DNA of 64,000 nucleotides from Seiridium cupressi (lineage: Eukaryota; Ascomycota; Sordariomycetes; Amphisphaeriales; Sporocadaceae): positions 310,001-374,000 of the forward strand of contig JARVKI010000039.1 in NCBI GenBank assembly GCA_036674765.1, given 5' to 3'. The translations under genes were made by a program, and so were the position numbers. Of this stretch, positions 56,024 through 64,000 are shown one piece after another (the stretch's first letter is position 1; each line of letters begins with the position of its first letter). The notes beneath the pieces were generated by a model. The model was not told where the DNA came from and searched no databases. It was given only the letters and a program-made list of their open reading frames with translations.

Positions 56024-59000
56024 ATGGGTCAAGCCTACTCCCTCACGACGCCCTACGCGGGGTCTGCCGGCATCGATGTGCCCGAGCTCTCGGATTTGGT
56101 CCACGAACGGTCTCTGGGCGATGCCCGCTTTATGAAATCGATCCGCGCCCGTAGTTATGATGGACTTGTTCTGGCCAAAGTGACGGTCAAACCACACACG
56201 CCCATGTCCTTGAAGTCATATGGCGTCAAGATTCTGAAGGAACGAGACAAGCTACGAGATGTGCCGAATGCCATGGGCTTCGAGCGCGCCTTCGAGACCG
56301 ATACGAATGCCTATCTCATTCGCCAGTACATGTACAGCTCCCTCTACGACCGCCTATCCACAAGGCCGTTTCTGGAAGATATCGAGAAGAGATGGATCGC
56401 GTTCCAGTTACTATGTGCCTTACGGGATTGCCATGCGCGGGACATATACCATGGCGACATCAAGACGGAGAACATCTTAGTTACCTCGTGGAACTGGGTG
56501 TACCTAACCGACTTCACTGGCTCGTTCAAGCCCACCAGGCTGCCCGACAACAACCCGGCGCTCTATTCGTACTTCTTCGACTTATCAGGACGGAGAACAT
56601 GTTATATTGCACCTGAGAGATTTCTTGCTCCCGGGGAAGAGGTCAAGGACGACAGGATCACGTGGGCCATGGACATTTTCAGCGCTGGATGCGCTATAGC
56701 CGAGTTGGTTCTTGAAACGCCAATATTCAGTCTTAGCCAGCTGTTTAGGTTCCGGCGCGGCGAATTTGACCCTGTAATCTCTCATTTGAGCCGGATACCA
56801 GACCAAAATCTGAGGGAAATGCTCTCCAGCATGCTTGCCTTGGATCCAGAAAAGCGATATTCCGCCGAGCAGTATCTCGATATTTTCAAGGGAAAGGTCT
56901 TCCCAGAATACTTCTATACATTTCTCCACCAGTACATGGAGCTACTCACCGATACATCATCAGGCCAAGCGCCTGTTTCCGGAGCTACCCGAAACCTGGG
57001 AGAGGCCGATGATAGGATAGATCGGGTCTTCTACGACTTTGATAAGATATCCTACTTTCTGGGTTATCAAGATGCGAAAGGTCTGCCAGAGGTGACCCCA
57101 TTCACTCCCCGATTGGGTCTTGGCCTCTTTCCAGTCAGGCTGAACATCCCAAACAACGAGCACTACGTTTCTGTCACAGCCCAGCCAGCTGCTGATGATG
57201 GCACTTTAATATTCCTGACCACGGTCGCTGCGTCCCTTCGAAACACTGCGCGGGCTGCGTCAAAGGTCCGCGCATGTGACGTGCTGTTAGCTTTTTCCGA
57301 GAGACTAACAGACGAGGCGAAACTAGATCGTGTTCTCCCTTATTTGATGACATTGCTCAACGATGATGTTGATGTGGTAGCAATTGCTGCTCTCCGCTCA
57401 GTAACCCAGCTCTTGGCGATGGTCTCTGCCGTCACTCCTGTCAACGCCCACGTATTCCCTGAATACATCATGCCCAGGATGCAGGTGTTCTTGGCCGGCG
57501 CTTCACGACAACTAGTCATGGGGAAAGAGCGGCGAGAGCCAACGCCACTGGTGAGAGCCACCTATGCATCCTGTTTGGGCAGCTTAGCAAGTACGGCAAG
57601 TCGATTCCTAGAGATGGCCGCTATACTGCGAGCCGAGGGATCCATAGCTACAGCAGATCCTGAACTCGAGGCTGGAAGCGATGCAGAGGCAGCTTTCGAT
57701 ACATTGTTTGATAACGCGCAGAGGGAGCTGGTTGAACTATTCGAATGGCATGCCAAAGCCATGGTGGAAGACGTGGATGCGGCTGTACGACGAGCTTTCC
57801 TCAGCTCTGTCCCGGAGCTCTGCATGTTCTTTGGAAGTGCAGAGTCAAATGACATCCTCCTAACACATCTAAACACATATCTCAACGATCGAGATTGGAT
57901 GTTAAAGTGTGCCTTCTTCGACACCGTTGTCGGCATTGCCACTTTTCTTGGTAGCACCAGTCTGGAAGAATTTAATCTTCCTCTCATGGTGCAGGCCCTG
58001 ATGGATCCAGAAGAGCATGTAGTGCAAGCCGCGCTCCATTCCCTAGCTGAACTTGCCAGTCTCGGCCTTCTTTCCAAAGCCAAGACTTGGGAGCTCATTG
58101 ATGTTGTGGCTCGATTTACCATGCACCCTAATTTATGGATCCGCGAATCAGCGGCCGAGTATCTCTCGAGCGCTACGAAACTGCATTCCTCTGCAGATAT
58201 CAGATGCATCATTCTACCTCAAGTGCAGCCATTCCTCAAGGACGCTGTGATTCCTGACTTCACCGAGCTGGATCTTCTCGATGCTCTTAAGAAGCCACTC
58301 ACACGGACAGCATTCGACCAAGCCTTGGTGTGGGCGCAAAAGGCGGAAAAGAGTTTGTTCTGGAAAGCGGTACAGAAGCAGAAACAGTCGACCTTCACTA
58401 TAACATCTATGGGAATGGCCAAGCCTTCGCGGGAGCCCCAGCCATTAAATTTGGGCAAGACATCGAAAAGCGAGGAAGACGAACAGTGGCTCTCTCGGCT
58501 ACGGAATTACGGATTAACGCAAGCAGACGAGTTCAAGTTGCTGGTGTTAAGGGAGTTCATATGGCGATTAAGCCGGATGAAAGACCGAGAACCAGTTCTA
58601 CCAGAGGGCGGAACTGGCTTGGCTCCAATTTTACTTCTTCGAAACACCATGGATAAGTTTCAGGTGCAAACTATAATGTTTGATGAGACCGCGTCGCCCC
58701 TCAACCCCAAGGATGCCAGTCTACTCTCGGATGCGGACAAAGGTCCTTATACCATTGCTGACGCTCTACTTGACGCATCGATGACAATTGATGAACCAGT
58801 CGCTCGTAGGCGGATGGCTGCTTTCAACACCCATCGATCAAGACTCAGCCAGGGCGAGGCCGTCTCACCTCGTACGTCTGTTTCTCCAGCAGCTACACAG
58901 CCTTCCTCCCCAAGCGATGCAACAGGACTTGCGGACTTCAGGCGATCTTCATCCACTGCTAGAGGACGGCAAACTACTAGAGATGAGGATTCGACACCGT

Positions 59001-60739
59001 CAGAGAGACCGTACTCTTCTAGACGGCCTGTTCGAAACCAGTCGAGTGCCCTCGATTTGTTGAGAAAAGATAGCAACAGGTCCATCGCAGAGACTGGCAC
59101 AACCGAAGCTAATGCCTTTGGCCAAGTCGAAGGACCCTTTGTGCAAATTCCTAAGATCGCCCTGCCTGGTACAGCTGACGAAAACGTGGATCTGATCGCA
59201 CAACAAGATAAGAGCTACAGACACAAAGCTTCACATACCTATGAGGGCAATGACCCGAACATTCTCAGAATGCTCGATGGCATGTTCACCGACAACTACC
59301 CACATGACATTGCTGAATTCGGCCCTCTGGTGGCACCCATTTCAAGGAAACCTAACAAGAATGCTGCCCAGGCACCGACAGATGCATGGAGACCGAGCGG
59401 CAGACTCGTGGCAACGTTTGCCGAACATACTGGGGCCATCAATCGGATTGTGCCTTCCCCTGATCATATGTTCTTCGTCACAGGAGGTGATGATGGCGCA
59501 GTCAAGGTGTGGGACTCGGGTAGGCTTGAACGAAACGTCTCTCACCGCGCTCGTCAAACCCACAAACACGCATCTGGGGCCAGAGTAGTTGCTTTGTGCT
59601 TCATTGAGAACACACACTGCTTCATTAGCTGTGCAACCGATGGCTCGGTACACATCGTCAAGGTGGATACCATCGTATCAAGCAATGGGCCACCAAAATA
59701 CGTCCGACTGCGGCTGCTCCGAGAATATCAGCTACCAGATGGTGAATATGCCATATGGTCTACACATTTCAAACTAGACCTACCATCCGTTTTGCTCCTA
59801 GCAACGAATCGCTCCCGTATCCTAGGCATCGATCTAAGGACGATGACGCTATTGTACACCCTTGAGAATCCAGTACACCATGGTTCCCCTACCTGCTTTA
59901 TTGTCGATCGTAAGCGTTATTGGCTCTTGCTTGGTACGTCACATGGTATCCTCGATTTGTGGGATCTGCGATTTAAGCTGCGGCTCAAGAGCTGGGGCAT
60001 TCCTGGAAAATCTCCCATCCACCGCCTAGTTCTGCACCCAAGCAAAGGACGGGGGAAATGGGTGTGTGTAGCGGGCGGCACTGGCCTCCCAGAAATCACA
60101 GTTTGGGATCTTGAGAAGATACAATGCCGGGAAGTCTATCGCGCGGCTGGGACATCGTCCAAGGACGGACCAAAGGAGTACAAGGCGTGGGATGTCGACG
60201 AAGACAAACCCGAAGGCATGCTCAGCCGGTTTGCCACTAATATTGAGCCTTCTTCGCAGAGTGCTGTGGACCGGTGTGTGAAAGCCATGGCTGTGGGAGC
60301 CAGCACAACGGGTGACCATGATCGTGATGTTAGAAATAGTTACATCATCACTGGAGGCGCAGATAAGAAATTGCGCTTCTGGGATCTTAATAGGATCGAC
60401 CAGAGCAGCATCTTCAGCGGCTTACTGCCAAACGATGAAGCGGGAGCAGCCAAACCTGTTTTCGTGGCACATACGTCACCCGGCAACCCAAATCTGATAC
60501 TCAACTTGGAACGACTGCCCAAATCTTCAACTAGCGCGGAACAGACAAGTGGCAAAAACGGCGAGCCATCGTCGGCGAAGAAGAGAGACAAGCCACCCAG
60601 GCACACGGTTATATCAGCAGAACAGGGCAAACTGCTTCGAAGTCATCTGGGCACGATCCTTGATGTCGCGGTGCTAGAGCATCCATATACAATGACGGTC
60701 TCGGTAGATGACTCGGGTGTAATTTTCGTGTTCCAGTAG
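56024..60739 (+). CDS. vps15: Vps15 protein kinase, regulatory subunit of the class III PI3-kinase
   Basis: A single uninterrupted exon of 1571 aa. The N-terminus MGQAYS is the conserved myristoylation signal. A divergent kinase domain spans about 25-300, with catalytic loop YHGDIKTENILV (HGDIKTEN at 143-150) and DFTG at 163-166 in place of DFG. HEAT repeats follow (about 390-760, e.g. DDVDVVAIAALRSV, DPEEHVVQAALHSLAELA), then a Ser-rich disordered linker (about 940-1030). The C-terminal WD40 propeller covers about 1120-1571 (GGDDGAVKVWDSGR, GTSHGILDLWDLR, GGADKKLRFWDLNR). Vps15 anchors and activates Vps34 with Vps30/Beclin and Atg14 or Vps38, making PI3P for autophagy and endosomal sorting. 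The length matches filamentous-fungal orthologues. Confidence 0.97.
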   Translation: MGQAYSLTTPYAGSAGIDVPELSDLVHERSLGDARFMKSIRARSYDGLVLAKVTVKPHTPMSLKSYGVKILKERDKLRDVPNAMGFERAFETDTNAYLIRQYMYSSLYDRLSTRPFLEDIEKRWIAFQLLCALRDCHARDIYHGDIKTENILVTSWNWVYLTDFTGSFKPTRLPDNNPALYSYFFDLSGRRTCYIAPERFLAPGEEVKDDRITWAMDIFSAGCAIAELVLETPIFSLSQLFRFRRGEFDPVISHLSRIPDQNLREMLSSMLALDPEKRYSAEQYLDIFKGKVFPEYFYTFLHQYMELLTDTSSGQAPVSGATRNLGEADDRIDRVFYDFDKISYFLGYQDAKGLPEVTPFTPRLGLGLFPVRLNIPNNEHYVSVTAQPAADDGTLIFLTTVAASLRNTARAASKVRACDVLLAFSERLTDEAKLDRVLPYLMTLLNDDVDVVAIAALRSVTQLLAMVSAVTPVNAHVFPEYIMPRMQVFLAGASRQLVMGKERREPTPLVRATYASCLGSLASTASRFLEMAAILRAEGSIATADPELEAGSDAEAAFDTLFDNAQRELVELFEWHAKAMVEDVDAAVRRAFLSSVPELCMFFGSAESNDILLTHLNTYLNDRDWMLKCAFFDTVVGIATFLGSTSLEEFNLPLMVQALMDPEEHVVQAALHSLAELASLGLLSKAKTWELIDVVARFTMHPNLWIRESAAEYLSSATKLHSSADIRCIILPQVQPFLKDAVIPDFTELDLLDALKKPLTRTAFDQALVWAQKAEKSLFWKAVQKQKQSTFTITSMGMAKPSREPQPLNLGKTSKSEEDEQWLSRLRNYGLTQADEFKLLVLREFIWRLSRMKDREPVLPEGGTGLAPILLLRNTMDKFQVQTIMFDETASPLNPKDASLLSDADKGPYTIADALLDASMTIDEPVARRRMAAFNTHRSRLSQGEAVSPRTSVSPAATQPSSPSDATGLADFRRSSSTARGRQTTRDEDSTPSERPYSSRRPVRNQSSALDLLRKDSNRSIAETGTTEANAFGQVEGPFVQIPKIALPGTADENVDLIAQQDKSYRHKASHTYEGNDPNILRMLDGMFTDNYPHDIAEFGPLVAPISRKPNKNAAQAPTDAWRPSGRLVATFAEHTGAINRIVPSPDHMFFVTGGDDGAVKVWDSGRLERNVSHRARQTHKHASGARVVALCFIENTHCFISCATDGSVHIVKVDTIVSSNGPPKYVRLRLLREYQLPDGEYAIWSTHFKLDLPSVLLLATNRSRILGIDLRTMTLLYTLENPVHHGSPTCFIVDRKRYWLLLGTSHGILDLWDLRFKLRLKSWGIPGKSPIHRLVLHPSKGRGKWVCVAGGTGLPEITVWDLEKIQCREVYRAAGTSSKDGPKEYKAWDVDEDKPEGMLSRFATNIEPSSQSAVDRCVKAMAVGASTTGDHDRDVRNSYIITGGADKKLRFWDLNRIDQSSIFSGLLPNDEAGAAKPVFVAHTSPGNPNLILNLERLPKSSTSAEQTSGKNGEPSSAKKRDKPPRHTVISAEQGKLLRSHLGTILDVAVLEHPYTMTVSVDDSGVIFVFQ

Positions 60740-61363
60740 GATTGGGAATAGAAGTCATCGAGGCAACTAAGAAGGAAGCAAGTAGGGGAGCAGGCGAAGA
60801 CGGAGTCATTGCTATGACTGGGAGACTTTAGACAAGCCAATGGCTAAGATGACAGCGGAGTGCCCAAGCAGCTGGGCATCTCGAGAAAGTCAAGGTACGG
60901 AGTCCATCAAAGCTTTTGGGGGATAGCCATGGCATTATAAACCTGAATTATACCAGACAACACCGCGTTGCACATTACCCTGTCTCAAAGATTTCAACAG
61001 TTGAGACTCATCGGTGATGACTAGTGTATGCCTACTGTGAAGAGCCAAATTAGAAAATGTGGAAACCCATGTAATTAGTTATTCTGGAATTACTTTACTA
61101 CTTGAAGAACCACGTTTGGGAATTCTGAAATTATAGGGGCAACTGTGGTAAGTTCAATTTGGAAGCCAGCGACTATGTAAAAACTATCCCTAGCTACATG
61201 CATCTCAACAAAAACTAGAAGCGTGACGAGTACGTCTAGTAGTACATTAAGCTTCTAGTTTCACCTTTTGCCTTACTCAGCGACTGTCTGTTGCCTCGTG
61301 TCAACTGTTGTATTCACAAATCATGCTTTGAGCGTCAGGAATCAAATGCCATCCATGACTTGT
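60740..61363. other. Intergenic, convergent 3' flanks
   Basis: Between the 3' ends of VPS15 and the membrane-protein gene. Nothing is recognised. Confidence 0.5.
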
Positions 61364-62194
61364 TTATGGCGCGGTATATGGATCATACACAGTGGAATAG
61401 TTCTTTCGATCCCTGTCGCGGCTCGAGTTCCTCGCGGGCGGCATATCTCCCATCGCGATATCGTCGGGGTACTCATGCGAGAAGTCGTCTCCTTCTACCG
61501 CCGCGACGAGACCCTGGTGATCTTCATCCGGTCCAACCGTCCGGCGGTGGATGATCACGGCCTGTTCGCCAAACTGCGTGTACTCGTGGCGGTTCCAGGT
61601 CGTCACCCGCCTCATAAAGCCTGGTTTCACAAAAGCTGTTTCATGAGGTCCTTTCGCGGCGTCAGCTCCCCTGCTGGGGTCCTGCAAGTTGGAACCGCGG
61701 CCGAGGATTCGCTGCGGCTTTCTGCTTTTAGAACGTGCTGACTGCACGGCTAGTGCGATGGCTGCGAGCAGCGACTCGGCAAAGCCAATGAAGCTGAGGA
61801 TGTAAACTCGTAGGCCTAGAGTCACTTGCAGACCCGTGCTTCCTAGGTTGGAACTGAAGGTGTCTCGCAGCTGACCGAACTTGACGACGGATACGATGGA
61901 TGCGGTGAAGAGCCATATCGTGGCAATACACGCAAAGACCTCGCTCCACAACACCGTGCTTGGAAAGCACCCGGACACCAAGTTGAGCGCGATGCAGAGA
62001 AACAAACTACATTCAGCCGCTAGGTATGCGACGGCGATGTAGTATGAGGCTTTCTTGTATGATTCTATCTGGCCCGTGTATTCGGGTGACTGGATGCCGG
62101 ACGCTGTGATGCTTTCGAGTTTCAGGTCCTTACCCGGGTTGGTTGAACCAGTATCCTGCTTTTGGGCTTGTGCAGCCTGACGGTCCGTCGCCAT
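61364..62194 (-). CDS. Multispan membrane protein of unknown function
   Basis: The ATG at 62194 gives 276 aa (MATDRQAAQAQKQDTG). The frame is open further upstream to 62329 but without an ATG. Three hydrophobic spans are clear: ASYYIAVAYLAAECSLFLCIAL, VFACIATIWLFTASIVSVV and VYILSFIGFAESLLAAIALAV, with a fourth, weaker one possible in the N-terminal part of the first. A basic cytosolic tail follows (SARSKSRKPQRI), then a polar C-terminus with YTQFGEQAVIIHRRTVG and an acidic end. The spacing resembles MARVEL-like or other small fungal tetraspan proteins, but I recognise no family. It is divergent to the cupredoxin gene. Confidence 0.65.
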   Translation of the reverse strand: MATDRQAAQAQKQDTGSTNPGKDLKLESITASGIQSPEYTGQIESYKKASYYIAVAYLAAECSLFLCIALNLVSGCFPSTVLWSEVFACIATIWLFTASIVSVVKFGQLRDTFSSNLGSTGLQVTLGLRVYILSFIGFAESLLAAIALAVQSARSKSRKPQRILGRGSNLQDPSRGADAAKGPHETAFVKPGFMRRVTTWNRHEYTQFGEQAVIIHRRTVGPDEDHQGLVAAVEGDDFSHEYPDDIAMGDMPPARNSSRDRDRKNYSTVYDPYTAP

Positions 62195-62552
62195 TGTGGT
62201 AACAGGCCGTGATGAGGTACACGGTGTAAGTCCTGGCCAAACCGAGGCTTTCTGGAGTTGAGTCTGAGCCGACGAAGTCGGTGCCTGCGCTGACAAATTA
62301 ACCGGGATCGTCGAACCGGAGGGGCCCAAAATAGCAATCAGCCTATCAACTTACACCCTTCTGCGAGGTGGTCAAGATGGGAGCATGAATAGGCCTCCCT
62401 TGCGTCGGCGTCGTATCGTATGTTCACAGGACTGGGAAGATATATTCGAGTTGCTTGATAAGTTGACACCCTCCTCCCGGATCTCTTGCTATTGTGCCGT
62501 ATTGGAAGATCATAGTGGCTCGCATCTGGTTGGCAATCAGCGTTTCCACACA
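62195..62552. promoter_or_regulatory. Divergent promoter, membrane protein / cupredoxin
   Basis: A 358-bp spacer between divergent genes. No motif is assigned. Confidence 0.4.
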
Positions 62553-64000
62553 ATGGGACCGTTACGATCACCACACAATGTTTTATTGTCGGCGTTGCCA
62601 CTCTGTTCACTCGTATGGGCAGTTCAGTACGACGTCAAAGTTGGCGCTGGCGGACAGCTGAAGTTTGACCCCAAGACGTTAAATGCCCAAGTCGATGATC
62701 AAACCACCTCCCACTTTTTTGCAAAGGTGCGTCATCGTGAACACATAACACGGGAGCAATGGCACAGCTAAACCCCATTAGAAACCTCTCGGTAGTTCAA
62801 CCAACGTTTACAGAACCGTGTCAACCTCGGGTGCAAGGCTTCTTCTCCGGATTCGTTGCTACTTCGGCCCAGGATGTCTAAGCGCCGACGACGTTTACGA
62901 TCAATGTGAATGACACAAAACCAGTTTGGGTGTACTGTGGTCGTGAGTCAAGTACGATCAACCAGAGGTCCTGTGTGCTGATACTCGTTAGGAACAAATA
63001 ATGACCATTGCCAGAGCGGAATGGTACACGCCGTCAATGCGTGAGTACTCCTTCCCTGACTCAGAATCCATCACCATCAGTGCTCGTCATACTCGTTGTC
63101 ATGTGGATATTGCTGATCATAATACATCAGCCCCGCGGAAGGCCCAAACACGTTTGCCAATTTCAAGTCATTGGCAACAAAAGCCCAGAAACCAAGCCAG
63201 ACACCAGCTGATGGACTACCAGTCGGTGGTCTTCGAAAACTGCATGTCGACGTTGGCTTCGATGGTGACTTGGTCTTCAACCCTATCAATGTAGGAGAGC
63301 TGCCACGAACCATTGTGGAGTTCAGTTTCGACCCAGCGAACCACTCAATTGTTCAATCCTCTTTCGATGCCCCGTGCCAATCCCTCGATGCTGGGTTTAG
63401 TGCTCCTTTTGTCCCTACTCAACAAACACCCTCCGGCGTCACCTTCGAGGTCGAGATTCAAGATACAAAGCCGATATGGTTCTATTGTGCACAGACTGCG
63501 AAGACGCATTGCCAAGCGGGCATGGTCGGAAACATCAATGCTGCGACGACTGGTGACGAGACCTTTGCGGCTTTCCAGGCATTGGCAGCGAAATCTCCAG
63601 CTTTGAATATTCAGCCACACCAACCCAATGTTGGTATTCTGACGGTGAATGGTACGCCAATCTACGACATCGGTAGTGCAGTGTTTGATTCCGCGAAGAC
63701 CGGATGGGATCCTTCGATCGTGACTGGGGTGCCGAAACCTGGATACACATATCCACCGTACATGGTGTCAATGGCCGGCAGCGCCGTCCCAGAGAATTAC
63801 GGCTGGACTGATGGTATATCGTCCAACGCTACCGAATATCTGCAAATCATGCAATTCTCGGATAATTTGCTGGTCGACATTCTGTATGCTGGGTACCAGA
63901 GGCTCCGTGAAGGCGATTGGAAGGGATTATATCCCGAATCCATTACACGTACTATCGGTTCGATACTCGCGCAAGCTTTGGTGCAGCGGTCGACTTACAT
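62553..64000 (+). pseudogene. Secreted double-cupredoxin protein, interrupted, runs off right edge
   Basis: Segments are 62553..62726, about 62782..62942, 62992..63040 and 63131..>64000. The first encodes a signal peptide (LLSALPLCSLVWA) and the first strand of a cupredoxin. The second continues it (SVVQPTFTEPCQP, VNDTKPVWVYC) but has an in-frame TAA at 62879-62881. Its 5' junction also fits phase poorly: the obvious acceptor is one base off, and a 41-nt intron to 62768 is the only in-phase option. The third adds the HCQSGMVHAVNA copper-site block. The last, open to the window end, holds a second cupredoxin (ANHSIVQSSFDAPCQ, DTKPIWFYCAQ, HCQAGM) and a further region with DNLLVDILYAGYQRL. Such proteins are extracellular or cell-surface blue-copper-like proteins in fungi. 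Downstream integrity suggests recent damage or a base error. Confidence 0.6.

Noticed and set aside
62195..62329. N-terminal extension of the membrane protein at 61364-62194
   Set aside because: The open frame has no ATG upstream of 62194 and the extra residues are Ser/Thr/Pro-rich with no conserved feature.
62879..62881. Hidden intron explaining the TAA in the cupredoxin
   Set aside because: The only nearby GT-AG candidate (donor at 62876, acceptor after AAAACCAG) breaks the frame of the conserved WVYC block.

Overview
This window reads as nuclear chromosomal DNA of a filamentous ascomycete (Pezizomycotina). The support is short GT-AG introns of about 50-80 bp with CTRAY-type branch sites, a Zn2Cys6 regulator, and single-copy housekeeping genes with typical filamentous-fungal architecture: Cdc45, Vps15, NCS-1, mitochondrial mL44 and Rkm5. 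I cannot place the class with confidence.

Layout. 1-3009: 5'-partial F-box protein. 6464-8933: Zn2Cys6 transcription factor. 9542-10007: possible small membrane protein. 10575-11615: phosphoglycerate-mutase-family protein. 12766-12836: tRNA-Glu(CTC). 13208-14222: Rkm5-like methyltransferase. 15536-17638: long-chain acyl-CoA synthetase. 18325-19201: NCS-1. 20824-21775: hemerythrin-like protein. 22682-25305: Cdc45, with ACGCG boxes in its promoter. 39261-41762: cPLA2-type lipase. 42593-43629: secreted protein of unknown function. 44254-44685: small mitochondrial membrane protein. 45083-46336: mL44. 47510-48213: broken glutathione S-transferase. 52936-54609: SH3 membrane protein. 56024-60739: Vps15. 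61364-62194: multispan membrane protein. 62553 to the right edge: secreted double-cupredoxin protein with an in-frame stop.

The notable region is 26364-37758. It looks like an undescribed fungal ribosomal-peptide (dikaritin-like) cluster. It holds a tyrosinase homologue (26364-27748, minus), a damaged M3 oligopeptidase (28464-30715, minus), a bZIP-basic/ankyrin regulator of the ToxE type (31389-32209, plus), a canonical UstYa/DUF3328 protein (32457-33690, minus), a second protein with two HxxHC motifs transcribed divergently from it (34129-34833, plus), a Kex2-type repeat precursor (35553-37109, plus) and a cysteine-rich secreted peptide (37359-37758, minus). By analogy with ustiloxin-type pathways, kexin would cut the precursor at its nine KR sites, HxxHC oxidases would modify the tyrosine-containing octapeptides, peptidases would trim them, and the ankyrin factor would control expression. 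This pathway is inference.

The precursor gene is unusual. Its 10-residue repeats lie on separate 30-nt symmetric phase-0 micro-exons (one exon carries two repeats), one exon is only 5 nt, and each intron falls inside a core peptide. Every core has an NGT sequon and a Tyr. The tyrosinase homologue appears to lack three of the six copper-binding histidines.

Several genes carry lesions (M3 peptidase, GST, cupredoxin). A 4.7 kb stretch at 48214-52935 has no convincing gene.
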